A program made the position numbers and the translations under genes. The notes beneath the pieces were generated by a model. The model saw only the letters and a list, made by a program, of their open reading frames with translations. It did no database searches and was not told the origin of the DNA. Shown here piece after piece: positions 25,648 through 33,871 of a stretch of DNA of 64,000 nucleotides (its first letter is position 1; each line of letters opens with the position of its first letter). The DNA comes from Actinoplanes sichuanensis (GTDB taxonomy: Bacteria; Actinomycetota; Actinomycetes; Mycobacteriales; Micromonosporaceae): the NCBI RefSeq assembly GCF_033097365.1, contig NZ_AP028461.1, forward strand, positions 1,364,001-1,428,000, read 5' to 3'.

Positions 25648-26340
25648 GTGCCGAGTACATTTCCCACCCATCCCGCCGGAATCCTGCCGCTCAAACTGTG
25701 GCGGCCACACTGGTTCGACGGCGTCGCCCTGGCCCTGGGAGCGGCCTCACCCGACGTGGCGTACCTCGTCGACGGCAGCGGACTACCGGTCTGGCCACTC
25801 TCCCACCAGCTGCACGGGCTGATCATTTTCTGCCTGCCGGTGACGCTGCTCGGCTGCTTCCTGGTGCGCCGCGCGGCCCCGGCGATCGCCGCCCACCTGC
25901 CTTCCGGTGGCCCGTTCGCGCTGCAGGACTACGGCGCGCTGCGCACCTCCGGGCACCGCTGGTGGATCACCGTCACGTCGGCGATCATCGGCGCGGCCAG
26001 CCATCTCGTGCTCGACGGGCTGGAAGCCCGGTATCCGGCCATCGAATACCCGGCCCACCTCGTCGGCCTCGCCGCCATGGCACTGATCGCGGCGATCATC
26101 GGCCGCGGGCGCCTGCTGCGCCGCTGGCACGGCGACCCGCCGCCGGTCACCAGGCATCCGGCCCGCTTCTGGTCCGTCACGGCCGGGGTCGCGCTGCCGT
26201 TGCTCGCGGTCACCCCGTTCCTCCCGGCCGCGTTCCTCCCACACACCACGGGCGTACGGGTCCTGACCGCCCTCTCGCTCGGCCTGCTCGCCGCCGCCGA
26301 GGTCGCCGGTGGCCGCCGCTCCGCGCTGACCGCACGCTGA
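25648..26340 (+). CDS. DUF4184 family membrane protein
   Basis: 230 residues from GTG 25648, chosen because P-S-T-F-P-T-H-P-A-G-I-L-P-L-K matches the usual DUF4184 start (P-F-T-x-x-H). The family motif S-P-D-V-A-Y (here G-A-A-S-P-D-V-A-Y-L) is present, with five or six transmembrane helices and conserved His residues (S-H-L-V-L-D). It resembles a YdjM-like membrane metal-dependent hydrolase; function unknown. Confidence 0.82.
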   Translation: MPSTFPTHPAGILPLKLWRPHWFDGVALALGAASPDVAYLVDGSGLPVWPLSHQLHGLIIFCLPVTLLGCFLVRRAAPAIAAHLPSGGPFALQDYGALRTSGHRWWITVTSAIIGAASHLVLDGLEARYPAIEYPAHLVGLAAMALIAAIIGRGRLLRRWHGDPPPVTRHPARFWSVTAGVALPLLAVTPFLPAAFLPHTTGVRVLTALSLGLLAAAEVAGGRRSALTAR

Positions 26341-26380
26341 CCGTGCTCCGGCTCGCTCGGCCGGTGGAGCGCGGCAGCGG

Positions 26381-27427
26381 TCAGGTTGCGGTGGGTGGGT
26401 GCAGCTCGCCGGAGCCGCGGCGGATCAGGGTGGTGGGGATCCAGTGTTCGGCCGGTGGGCCGGTGTGGCCGTCTATCCGACGGAACAGTGCCTGGGCGGC
26501 GGCCCGGCCCATCGACGCCGGGTCCTGGGCGATCACCGTGATCGCCGGGTCGAGCAGGTCGGCCAGCGGGAAGTCGTCGAAACCGACGATCGCGACGCTG
26601 CGGTGCAGGTTCAGCCGGCGCAGGGCCCGGACGGCGCCGACCGTCACCGCGTTCTGAGTGGTGAACAGGGCGGTCGGCGGGTCGGGGCGGTGGAACATCT
26701 CCAGTACCCGGCTCTCGGCCACTGACTCCGAGCTCAGGTCGGCCACGATCAGATGCTCGGCCGGCTCCAGGCCGCCCTCGCGCAGGCCGGCCAGGTAACC
26801 CTCCCGACGAAGCCGGGCCGTCGGGATCCCGACGTGGTCGCTCAGGCACGCTATCCGGCGGTGACCGTGGGCGATCAGATGGCGGGTGGCCTCGGTGGCG
26901 CCCAGCACGTTGGTGGCCAGGACCGTGTCGCCGGGGAAACCGTGGCCGGGACGGTCTACGAACACCACTGGGGTGTCCACCCGCAGCTCAGACGCCAGAT
27001 AGCTCTGATCGGCGCTCACCGTGGCCATGATCAGGCCGTCGGCCCGGCGCATGGTGATGGCACGGGCCAGTTCCCGTTCGCGTCGCGAGCACTCGTCCAG
27101 GCTTCCGCTGATCACCTGGACGCCACGGGCGCGGGCCTCGTCGTCGACCGCCCGGTGCAGCGTCGCGAAGAACGGATTGCCCACATCCTTCAACAGCAGG
27201 GCGATCATCTCGGTACGGCGATCGCTGCGCCGCAGATTGCTGGCGCCGATGTCCGGACTGTAGTTGAGGATCGCGATCGCACTGCGCACCTGGGCGACCA
27301 GCAGCGGGGAGACGTTCTCCTCGTTGTTGACCACCCGGGACACCGTCTTGAGGCTGACCCCGGCTATCTTCGCGACGTCGTTCATCGTGGGCCGGCCCCG
27401 CCCACGGGTCGTCCGTTCCGGTGCCAC
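26381..27427 (-). CDS. LacI family transcriptional regulator
   Basis: 348 residues from GTG 27427, with GGGGGAA 7 nt upstream; ATG 27385 is a less likely start. N-terminal HTH: T-M-N-D-V-A-K-I-A-G-V-S-L-K-T-V-S-R-V-V-N. A periplasmic-binding-protein-like sensor domain (about 75-335) ends in the usual R-R-G-S-G. Upstream lie LacI-type palindromes built on TGACAACG, so autoregulation and control of the divergent AbfB-domain gene are likely. The ligand is presumably a pentose or oligosaccharide (inference from the AbfB neighbour). Confidence 0.92.
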   Translation of the reverse strand: MAPERTTRGRGRPTMNDVAKIAGVSLKTVSRVVNNEENVSPLLVAQVRSAIAILNYSPDIGASNLRRSDRRTEMIALLLKDVGNPFFATLHRAVDDEARARGVQVISGSLDECSRRERELARAITMRRADGLIMATVSADQSYLASELRVDTPVVFVDRPGHGFPGDTVLATNVLGATEATRHLIAHGHRRIACLSDHVGIPTARLRREGYLAGLREGGLEPAEHLIVADLSSESVAESRVLEMFHRPDPPTALFTTQNAVTVGAVRALRRLNLHRSVAIVGFDDFPLADLLDPAITVIAQDPASMGRAAAQALFRRIDGHTGPPAEHWIPTTLIRRGSGELHPPTAT

Positions 27428-27481
27428 GCCGTTCCCCCATGCTGCCGACCGAGGTAACAGCGTAAACGCACGGTCGGAGCC

Positions 27482-27495
27482 GGACAACGATGTCA
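27482..27495. promoter_or_regulatory. LacI-type operator, upstream of the lacI gene
   Basis: GGACAACGATGTCA matches the palindrome TGACAACGTTGTCA at 12 of 14 positions. It lies 55 bp upstream of the lacI start, consistent with autoregulation. Confidence 0.6.
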
Positions 27496-27559
27496 GGGGC
27501 CCCCGATCATCGAACCGCTTCGCTGACCACAGACAATAAAGCTAACCGAAACAATCTGT

Positions 27560-27605
27560 TGACAACGATGGGTGGCTCACGTTCACTCCCTTGACAACGT
27601 TGTCA
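27560..27605. promoter_or_regulatory. Two LacI-type operators before the AbfB-domain gene
   Basis: A half-conserved site TGACAACGATGGGT at 27560-27573 and a perfect 14-bp palindrome TGACAACGTTGTCA at 27592-27605, 32 bp apart (three helical turns). They lie 60-105 bp upstream of the AbfB-domain gene. Each is preceded by T to give TTGACA, a good -35 hexamer, so bound repressor would block polymerase. The central CpG is typical of LacI family sites. Confidence 0.78.
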
Positions 27606-27664
27606 GGGACACCGCGTCCCGCCCCATTTACTGACCTTTGTCGCAACCAGGAGCCCCACACCAG

Positions 27665-28549
27665 ATGACGAAGGCCGACAACTCCGAGACCCTCCGCATC
27701 GGCGGATGGATCCCGCCGTACGCGACGGGTGGGACGGAGCCCGCCACCACCCCGGCCGGGCCGGACGGGCGCCACGTCGCCGGGCTGCCGACCCAGCCCG
27801 TGCCGATCGTCCAGCCACTGCCCGCGCGGTCCCGCCGCCCCCTGCTGGTCCTCGCCGGAGCGACCGCCCTCGCCGTGCTCGGCTACGGCATCGCGGCGGT
27901 CGTGGTGTCCGGCGACGAGCCACCCCGAGCGCCCGAGTTCGCGCTCCCGGCGCCGCCGCTCGCCTCGCCGGCCGTGGCGACCCCGCCGGTCTCCCTGCTC
28001 CCCTCGCCGCCCGAGGGTGAGGTTCTGCCGACCCGGGACATCCGCAACGTCCGCGTCGAGACCAGCACTCGGCCCACCCCGACCTCGGCCGTGCCGAGCC
28101 GGGCTCCCGCCACCACCGCGCCGACGCCGGACCCGGCCTTCACCGTGGGCCGGACCGTCGGCGTCGGCGTCACCGGACTCGACGGGCAGCGGCTGCGCAA
28201 CCGCGACTTCGTCGCTCGGATCGAGGCCGACAGCGCGGCCAAGGGGCTCAGCGGACGATTCGTGGTACGGCAGGGACTCGCCGACGCCGGCTGCCTGTCC
28301 TTCGAGTCGGCCGAACATCCCGGCTTCCACCTGCGGCATCGCAATTACGTCCTGCTCGTGGAACGGGCCGAGCCGACCGCTCTCTACCTGTCCGACGCGA
28401 CGTTCTGCCCGGTGTCGTCCGGCGGCGGGTTCGCGCTGCGCTCGGTCAACTACCCGGACCACCACCTGATCGTGGCCGCCGGGCAGGTCCGCCTCGTCCG
28501 CTCGACGGCGGCGCAGGCGACGCCGTTCCGGGCGCTGGCACCGATCTGA
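27665..28549 (+). CDS. Membrane-anchored AbfB-domain (CBM42-like) protein
   Basis: 294 residues from ATG 27665. Residues 1-55 cytoplasmic and Pro-rich, one transmembrane helix (about 58-80, P-L-L-V-L-A-G-A-T-A-L-A-V), a Pro/Thr-rich stalk, then about 135 residues of AbfB type: G-V-G-V-T-G-L-D-G-Q-R-L-R-N-R-D-F, C-L-S-F-E-S-A-E-H-P-G-F-H-L-R-H-R and A-L-R-S-V-N-Y-P-D-H-H-L. CBM42/AbfB modules bind arabinofuranose side chains; no catalytic domain is present. The LacI operators in its promoter fit pentose control. A surface arabinan receptor is a reasonable guess. Confidence 0.8.
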   Translation: MTKADNSETLRIGGWIPPYATGGTEPATTPAGPDGRHVAGLPTQPVPIVQPLPARSRRPLLVLAGATALAVLGYGIAAVVVSGDEPPRAPEFALPAPPLASPAVATPPVSLLPSPPEGEVLPTRDIRNVRVETSTRPTPTSAVPSRAPATTAPTPDPAFTVGRTVGVGVTGLDGQRLRNRDFVARIEADSAAKGLSGRFVVRQGLADAGCLSFESAEHPGFHLRHRNYVLLVERAEPTALYLSDATFCPVSSGGGFALRSVNYPDHHLIVAAGQVRLVRSTAAQATPFRALAPI

Positions 28550-28648
28550 CCGTTTCCGCCGGGCCGCCCCAATCCGACCGTTCCACCGCGCCACGCCGCC
28601 TTATCCGACCGTTTCCGGCCCACCGCGCCGTCCGATTCGGCCGTTTCC
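28545..28648. repeat. Degenerate tandem repeat with TCCGACCGTTTCC core
   Basis: Four copies of a 12-13 nt core (T-C-x-G-A/G-C-C-G-T-T-T-C-C) begin at 28545, 28573, 28604 and 28636, 28-32 nt apart, separated by related GC-rich filler. The array starts at the stop of the AbfB-domain gene and ends before the DivIVA-like gene. It may be a decayed tandem duplication or a protein-binding array; no hairpin dominates. Confidence 0.55.
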
Positions 28649-28730
28649 CTCCGGCCGCCCCGCACCAGACCCGATCCGACCTCCGCCGCGTCGCCCCGCG
28701 GACCTCGAAATGATTGAACGGACATCCACC

Positions 28731-29363
28731 ATGCCCCTCACTCCGGCGGACATCCACAATGTGGAGTTTCGTGACCCCTTGCCGGGTGAACGCGGCTACG
28801 ACAGAGAGCAGGTCGACGCGTTCCTCGGCGTCGCCGAGCGGGCCTTCACCCGCCTGAACGGCCAGAACCGGGCGCTGCGCGAACGGCTGCAGCAGGCCCC
28901 GGCGGAGACCGAGGCGGCCGGGCTCGCGGCCGAACTGGATCGGCTCCGGACCGAACAGGCCCGCGCCGAGGAACGGGCCCGTGCCCTGACCGCCGAACTC
29001 GCCCGCGCCCGGGAGGCACAGCGGCCCGCCGCCGGTGACCCGCAGTGGTCCGGCGCCGGTGACGACCGGGTGCTCGCGGTGGCCCGCCGGCACGCCGACG
29101 ATCACCTGCGCGAAGCCGAGGAACAGGCCCGGGACCTGCTCGACAAGGCCCGCGCCAAAGCCGACCAGGTGACCAGCGACGCCCAGTTGCTGGCGGCCAC
29201 CATCGACAGCGACGCCCGCCACCGGCACGCCGTCGCGATCAACGGGCTGGACAGCGAGCGCGACGCCGCCCTGGCCGAGATCGAACGGCTCGGTGACATC
29301 CTGCGGGACCGGCACGCCGGCATGCGGGAACTCATCGAGGGCCGGCTGCACGACCTCGGGTGA
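28731..29363 (+). CDS. DivIVA-domain coiled-coil protein
   Basis: 210 residues from ATG 28731, chosen because M-P-L-T-P-A-D-I-H-N-V-E-F is the canonical DivIVA/Wag31 N-terminus; an in-frame ATG lies 21 nt upstream. G-Y-D-R-E-Q-V-D-A-F-L completes the membrane-curvature-binding N-domain. The rest is coiled coil rich in Glu, Arg and Ala. It is shorter than true Wag31 and lies outside a dcw cluster, so it is probably a paralogue that marks poles or septa, or scaffolds another process. Confidence 0.85.
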   Translation: MPLTPADIHNVEFRDPLPGERGYDREQVDAFLGVAERAFTRLNGQNRALRERLQQAPAETEAAGLAAELDRLRTEQARAEERARALTAELARAREAQRPAAGDPQWSGAGDDRVLAVARRHADDHLREAEEQARDLLDKARAKADQVTSDAQLLAATIDSDARHRHAVAINGLDSERDAALAEIERLGDILRDRHAGMRELIEGRLHDLG

Positions 29364-29424
29364 CCACCGGATTCAGCCCGGCGGGCGCGCTGCGGCCCGG
29401 TGCCGCAGCGACGCCGCGCGGACC

Positions 29425-30408
29425 CTACGGGACTGTCTCGTCTGCGGTCGAGGGCTGTGCGGGCCGTACCATATGGTCGGGTTTTTGGCGAAGCCCCAGG
29501 TCGGAGACCTGCCCTAAATGCTGCAGCTTGTCGGGGTTGACCACGGACCGTGCCGCCCGGATCCGGCCGTCGGCGATGTCCAGCGCCATCACCGCGACGA
29601 TCCGGTCGGCGGCGTCGTGGAAGACCGCGCCCGGGCGGCCGTTGACCAGGGCCGGGCGCAGCGAGATACCGATCCGGACGAAACGCCGGAACAGGCCGGC
29701 GAAGAGCCGCGCCACCGCCAGACGGCCCGCCGGTGGGGTCGCCAGAGCCTGCGCCTTGCCGCCGCCGTCGCCGATCAGGACGACGTCCGGCGCCAGCATC
29801 GACATCAGCCCATCGATGTCACCGCCCGCCGCGGCCGCGAAGAAACGGTCGGCCAGCGCCGCTGCCTCGGCCTGCCGGTCCGGTGTGCCGGTGTTCTGCT
29901 CCGCACCGGTCTGGATCTGCCGGCGGGCGCGGGCGAAGATCTGCCGGCAGTTCGCCTCCGAACGCCCGACCAGCCCGGCGACCTCCGGATACCCGTATCC
30001 GAACACCTCGCGCAGCATGAACACCGCCCGCTCGACCGGGGACAGCGCCTCCAGCAGTACCAGGAACGCCATCGACAGCGAGTCGGCGAGTTCGGCGTGC
30101 TCGGCCGGGCCCTTCTCGCCGGCCGGGGTCACCAGCGGCTCCGGCAGCCAGGCGCCGACATAGGTCTCCCGCCGCACCCTGGCGGACCCGAGATGGTTGA
30201 TGCCCAGCCTGGTCACGGCCGTGGTGAGGTACGCCTTCACGTTCGCCACCACGGTGCCCGAGCGGCGGGCCTTGACCAGGCCGAGCATCGCGTCCTGGAC
30301 GATGTCCTCGGCATCGCCGACCGAGCCGGTCATGCCGTACGCGATGGAGAACAGCAGCGGCCGGTAACCGGCCGCCGCCGTCTCGTCGATCTTCTCGGCT
30401 CGCGTCAC
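29425..30408 (-). CDS. ECF41-type sigma factor with SnoaL-like C-terminal domain
   Basis: 327 residues from GTG 30408. Region 2 (Y-R-P-L-L-F-S-I-A-Y-G-M-T-G-S ... D-A-E-D-I-V-Q-D) and region 4 (L-S-P-V-E-R-A-V-F-M-L-R-E-V-F-G-Y-G-Y) are followed by a SnoaL/NTF2-like domain of about 120 residues. The domain carries the two hallmark ECF41 motifs, D-G-G-G-K and N-P-D-K-L. In this group the extension controls activity in place of an anti-sigma factor. The gene overlaps the upstream AhpD-like gene by GTGA, the standard ECF41 pairing. It should act on the promoter of that pair. Confidence 0.92.
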   Translation of the reverse strand: MTRAEKIDETAAAGYRPLLFSIAYGMTGSVGDAEDIVQDAMLGLVKARRSGTVVANVKAYLTTAVTRLGINHLGSARVRRETYVGAWLPEPLVTPAGEKGPAEHAELADSLSMAFLVLLEALSPVERAVFMLREVFGYGYPEVAGLVGRSEANCRQIFARARRQIQTGAEQNTGTPDRQAEAAALADRFFAAAAGGDIDGLMSMLAPDVVLIGDGGGKAQALATPPAGRLAVARLFAGLFRRFVRIGISLRPALVNGRPGAVFHDAADRIVAVMALDIADGRIRAARSVVNPDKLQHLGQVSDLGLRQKPDHMVRPAQPSTADETVP

Positions 30409-30878
30409 GCGAACTGGCCCGGCTGGTACCAGCCGGCCGGCTGCTGGACCATCACGTTGAACCGGTTGAACGCGTTGATCGTCGCGATCGCCGCCACCAA
30501 TGCGACCAGTTGGTTCTCGTCGAAGTGCTTGGCCGCGTTCGCCCACACCTCGTCCGGAACACCGCCGGCCGCGTCGGCGATCCGGGTGGCCTGCTCGGTC
30601 AGTTCCAGCGCGGCCCGTTCGGCGTCGGTGAACACGGTCGCCTCCCGCCAGACCGCCACCAGGTGCAGGCGCTGCGCGGTCTCACCGGCGTGCGCGGCGT
30701 CCTTGGTGTGCATGTCGACGCAGAACCCGCAGCCGTTGATCTGACTGGCCCGCAGCAGCACGAGTTCGCGGGTCGAGTCGGGCAGGCCGGCATCCATGGT
30801 CGCCTTGCCGGCGGCGGTGAAGTGCTTGATGATCTTTCCGGCGACCGGGTTGGTGAACAGGTCGAGACGAGCTTCCAT
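30405..30878 (-). CDS. AhpD-like carboxymuconolactone decarboxylase family protein
   Basis: 157 residues. The active-site motif C-G-F-C-V-D-M-H (C50, C53, H57) is that of AhpD-type peroxidase-like proteins, which use a redox-active Cys pair. This is the usual target and partner of ECF41 sigma factors, suggesting a response to a redox-active compound. ATG 30878 is preceded by GAGGAG. It is the first gene of a two-gene operon with the sigma factor. Confidence 0.9.
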   Translation of the reverse strand: MEARLDLFTNPVAGKIIKHFTAAGKATMDAGLPDSTRELVLLRASQINGCGFCVDMHTKDAAHAGETAQRLHLVAVWREATVFTDAERAALELTEQATRIADAAGGVPDEVWANAAKHFDENQLVALVAAIATINAFNRFNVMVQQPAGWYQPGQFA

Positions 30879-30917
30879 GGCTGACTCCTCTGTCGTGTCT
30901 TGTTGCTCGCCCTCTCA

Positions 30918-30944
30918 GACAGAACAGCCTTCCGATCTGTGACA
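30918..30944 (-). promoter_or_regulatory. ECF41-type promoter
   Basis: On the reverse strand TGTCACA (30944-30938) is followed after exactly 16 nt by TGTC (30921-30918). This matches the known ECF41 target signature TGTCACA-N16-CGTC except for one base in the -10 element. It lies about 40 bp upstream of the ahpD-like ATG, the expected distance for autoregulation by the sigma factor encoded in the same operon. Confidence 0.72.
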
Positions 30945-30963
30945 GTTGTGCCCGCCGTCACAT

Positions 30964-31176
30964 TCACGACCTGGTCTTGCCCTCGATCCGAGGACGGGGG
31001 TGGCCGGCCACCGCGGTGCAGATGCCGTAGACGCGGGCGTGGGTGGTCCAGCCGTTCACGCGGCCGCGGTTGTTGCTTATCCGGACCCGCTGCCGGGCGT
31101 GGTCGACCGCGGAGATCAGGTGCAGGTAGGTCGTTCCGGCGGCGACCCGGGCGGCCACCGCCTCCATCACTCCCAT
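30964..31176 (-). CDS. Small protein, 70 residues, unknown
   Basis: From ATG 31176 the frame reads M-G-V-M-E-A-V-A-A-R-V-A-A-G-T-T-Y and ends G-K-T-R-S. Almost every codon ends in G or C, the strong bias expected of a real gene. Other frames in this stretch do not show it. No domain recognised; basic and soluble. It lies directly upstream of the ECF41 promoter on the same strand. No good Shine-Dalgarno. Confidence 0.5.
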   Translation of the reverse strand: MGVMEAVAARVAAGTTYLHLISAVDHARQRVRISNNRGRVNGWTTHARVYGICTAVAGHPRPRIEGKTRS

Positions 31177-31314
31177 GGAGCGGACCCTGCCAGGACCTGA
31201 TGTCGACGGCAATCGAAATCCCGCAGAGGGGTTGACCAGGTGGGGGAGCGGACTGTCATCCGTTCGGTACGCTCCGGGGCGGCGGATCGTTGATCATGGT
31301 CGTACATTCGGCTG

Positions 31315-31833
31315 ATGAGTGTCGAGGCATGGCTGCGGGAGCGCGGCACCGAGACGATCCCGCACCCCGGTGGCACGCTCTTCGCCCACCTGTGCCGGGT
31401 CCGGGACCGGCTGGCCGCCATCGGCCACGACCCGGATGTGCAGGCCGCCGGGCTGACCCATGCCGCGTACGGCACCGACGGGTTCGATCTGGCGCTGCTG
31501 TTCTGGCAGGAACGCGACACGCTGCGCGATCTGATCGGGCCGAACGCCGAGGAACTCGTCTACCTGTACGCGGCCTGCGACCGTGACTCGTCCTGGCCGG
31601 ATCTGGCCGCCACGCACCGGATCACCGACCGGTTCACGGGTGCGGCCGTCCGGCTCGCCGACTGGCAGCTCACCCCGTTCGTGGATCTGAGCATCGTCAA
31701 CGAGCTGGACGTCCTGGAACACGATCCGGAGCTGCTGGCCACCCACCGCGACTACTTCACCGGACTGTTCACGGCCTGGGCGCCGATCACCTCCCCGGCG
31801 GTCGCCACCGAGGTCCGCCGGCTGCTCGCCTGA
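31315..31833 (+). CDS. DUF6817-like (HD-fold-like) protein
   Basis: 172 residues. The layout H-P-G-G-T-L-F-A-H-L-C-R-V-R-D, then A-G-L-T-H-A-A-Y-G-T and a later L-Y-A-A-C-D-R, resembles DUF6817-type proteins that look like degenerate HD hydrolases. His residues could bind metal. It may be a cytoplasmic hydrolase on an unknown substrate. The start fits the domain; the upstream Shine-Dalgarno is poor. Confidence 0.65.
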   Translation: MSVEAWLRERGTETIPHPGGTLFAHLCRVRDRLAAIGHDPDVQAAGLTHAAYGTDGFDLALLFWQERDTLRDLIGPNAEELVYLYAACDRDSSWPDLAATHRITDRFTGAAVRLADWQLTPFVDLSIVNELDVLEHDPELLATHRDYFTGLFTAWAPITSPAVATEVRRLLA

Positions 31834-31851
31834 ACATCGCACCGCGGTCGC

Positions 31852-33015
31852 TCACCACAGGTCGATCCTGATCTCAGGCGCCGCGGCCGGCACCGGTGCG
31901 CCCTGCGACGACATCCGGCGAGCATCGGCGTTGAGCCCGCTGATCACCTCGTGCGCGTCCTTCGCTGCGACCCCCTGAAGCTTGACGGCGGTCATCACCG
32001 TTTCCTGCGCCTCTCGGGCTTGCACGAGCACGCTGTCGATCTCCTGGAGTGCCGCACCGGCGTCGTTGGCGTTGCGGGTGATCTGGTCGACGACAAGGGT
32101 GATCCGCTGGGTGGACGAGGAGACCTTCGCGGCCAGCTGTTTCACCTCCTCGGCGACCACGCCGAAGCCTCGGCCGGCATCCCCGGCGCGTTCCGCCTCG
32201 ATGGTGGCGTTCAGAGCCAGCAGCCGGGTCTGCCGGGCGACCTCGTCGATCTCCCGGGCCAGGTCGGCGATGTCGGCGGAGGTTCCGGTCAGGGACGCGA
32301 TCGTCTCGGCGGTGTTGGCCGCGTGGTGCTGCGCGGTGCCCCAGGTCTCCTGTGATTGCTGCACGGAGTATTCGATGGCCACGCTGGCCTGCATGAATTC
32401 GTTCATCACCTGCTGGGCCCGGCGGGTGTTCTCGACGACGTTGCCGCTGGCCGCGCTGAGTGCCTCGACGGTCTCGGTGAGCTGCTGTGACATCGCACCG
32501 ACTTCGGCGGCATGCCGGGCCTCACGCTCGGCGTCGGCCTGTGCTTCGGTCGGCCGGCCCTGTGCCAGCCGTTCTGCGTCGGCGAGTTCGTGACTCCGGC
32601 GTACCGCGGTGAGTTCCCGTACGGCGGTCCGCTCCATGCCGGCCCAGAATCCGACCAGGACGAGAACCTCGATACCGATGTACGCCGCGTGCAGCAGCGC
32701 CCAGGGCAGCGGGTCGGCGGCGGCGGCCGGGTCGGAGAAGACCGAACGCGGATCCAGCATGCTGGTGGCGAAGTGGTGGACACCCACGAATCCGATGGCC
32801 ATCAGCAGCGGTGGCCACGCCTGATACCAGGCGATCATGATGACCACGACCAGGAACTGCATGTGCAGATCGGTCCGCCCGTCGAACGTGTGCAACGTGA
32901 CCGAACAGCCGAGCAGCAGACCGACGCTGACCAGCATCCGCTGCACCCGCGGTGCGTCACTGAGCCGAGCGATGAGCAGGCAGAGCCCGGACGCGAAGTA
33001 GCTGCCCCACATCAT
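31852..33015 (-). CDS. Methyl-accepting chemotaxis-like membrane receptor
   Basis: 387 residues. The N-terminal half carries about five to six hydrophobic helices (MASE-like, no large extracellular loop). No HAMP domain is obvious. The C-terminal signalling coiled coil contains the MCP hairpin tip region I-D-E-V-A-R-Q-T-R-L-L-A-L-N-A-T-I-E-A-E-R-A-G and G-R-G-F-G-V-V-A-E-E-V. It would talk to a CheA/CheW system encoded elsewhere; motile spores of Actinoplanes-like genera use one. The sensor may monitor the membrane or a small hydrophobic cue. Confidence 0.88.
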   Translation of the reverse strand: MMWGSYFASGLCLLIARLSDAPRVQRMLVSVGLLLGCSVTLHTFDGRTDLHMQFLVVVIMIAWYQAWPPLLMAIGFVGVHHFATSMLDPRSVFSDPAAAADPLPWALLHAAYIGIEVLVLVGFWAGMERTAVRELTAVRRSHELADAERLAQGRPTEAQADAEREARHAAEVGAMSQQLTETVEALSAASGNVVENTRRAQQVMNEFMQASVAIEYSVQQSQETWGTAQHHAANTAETIASLTGTSADIADLAREIDEVARQTRLLALNATIEAERAGDAGRGFGVVAEEVKQLAAKVSSSTQRITLVVDQITRNANDAGAALQEIDSVLVQAREAQETVMTAVKLQGVAAKDAHEVISGLNADARRMSSQGAPVPAAAPEIRIDLW

Positions 33016-33048
33016 GGCGCCGCCATGATGATGCCCGGGTCCGGCCCA

Positions 33049-33180
33049 CTATCGGACGGCCAGGATCACCAGCAGCGCCACGGTCTGGATGGCGAGTACG
33101 GCCGACAGCACCCGCTGACGCAGACGGAACACGTCGGGCGAGAGGTCGGCAGTGCGCGGTAGCCGCAGGGTGGCGCTCAC
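33049..33180 (-). CDS. 43-residue membrane peptide coupled to marR
   Basis: GTG 33180 overlaps the stop of the MarR gene as GTGA. The product, M-S-A-T-L-R-L-P-R-T onward, ends in a single hydrophobic helix (V-L-A-I-Q-T-V-A-L-L-V-I-L-A-V-R). Third codon positions are G/C-rich. Its coupling and ideal transmembrane helix argue that it is translated; function unknown. Confidence 0.5.
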   Translation of the reverse strand: MSATLRLPRTADLSPDVFRLRQRVLSAVLAIQTVALLVILAVR

Positions 33181-33653
33181 CGGCCGGCTCCGGTGGCGGC
33201 CAGGTCGGTGAGCCATGGCTCGACGACGGTGCCGAGCAGCGCCGCCATCTGGTCGGCACCGTGCGGCGGGAGCGGGGCGAAGAGGGTGCGGACGGCGGAC
33301 CGGATCTGGGTGCCGCACCTGTCGAGCGCCTCCCGGCCCTCGTCGGTGAGGCACAGCCATACCCGCCGCCGGTCGCTGTCGTCACGGACCCGGGCCAGCA
33401 GACCTGCCGTCTCCAGCCGGTCGGCGAGGGCGGAGACCGAGGACTGCTGCATGTGCAGCAGCCGGGCCACCATGCCGGCCGTCAGGTTCTCGTGCACCCG
33501 CAGCGCGTACAGCGTGATCAGGTCGACGGCGGGCAGCCCGGCGGAGGCTGCGGCCTCGTCGACCGCGTTCTGAATCGCGCGCCCGGCCAGCAGGACCAGA
33601 TAGCCGAATTCATAACCACCCGGCGAGTAGGCCAGGGACTGTGGTGTCGCCAT
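33177..33653 (-). CDS. MarR family transcriptional regulator
   Basis: 158 residues from ATG 33653. MarR core: dimer helix V-L-L-A-G-R-A-I-Q-N-A-V, recognition region M-V-A-R-L-L-H-M-Q-Q-S-S-V-S-A-L-A-D-R-L, and wing D-D-S-D-R-R-R-V-W-L. A longer frame upstream has non-coding composition and was trimmed. It is followed by a coupled membrane peptide. Target genes are not obvious. Confidence 0.87.
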   Translation of the reverse strand: MATPQSLAYSPGGYEFGYLVLLAGRAIQNAVDEAAASAGLPAVDLITLYALRVHENLTAGMVARLLHMQQSSVSALADRLETAGLLARVRDDSDRRRVWLCLTDEGREALDRCGTQIRSAVRTLFAPLPPHGADQMAALLGTVVEPWLTDLAATGAGR

Positions 33654-33871
33654 GACTACTTCATCGGCCGAACTGTTCGACGAATGAAGTGTTGCGCCAG
33701 GACAGGGCCTTGGTCCCGCAGGGGAGAGGCTTTCGGCCTGATTCGGAGGATTCTCCTCCCGGGTCCGATGCGGATGGCAGACCTTGATTTTTGTTTCAGA
33801 TCGTCTTTCGCCCCGACGATGACCCTGCTGGGACACCGAGCCCGAACCGGCCGAACAGGAGTCGTCAACGC

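Noticed and set aside
26337..26384. Terminator between the DUF4184 and lacI genes
   Set aside because: CTGACCG and CGGTCAG can pair, but the loop is long and the arms overlap the stop codons. Too weak to call.
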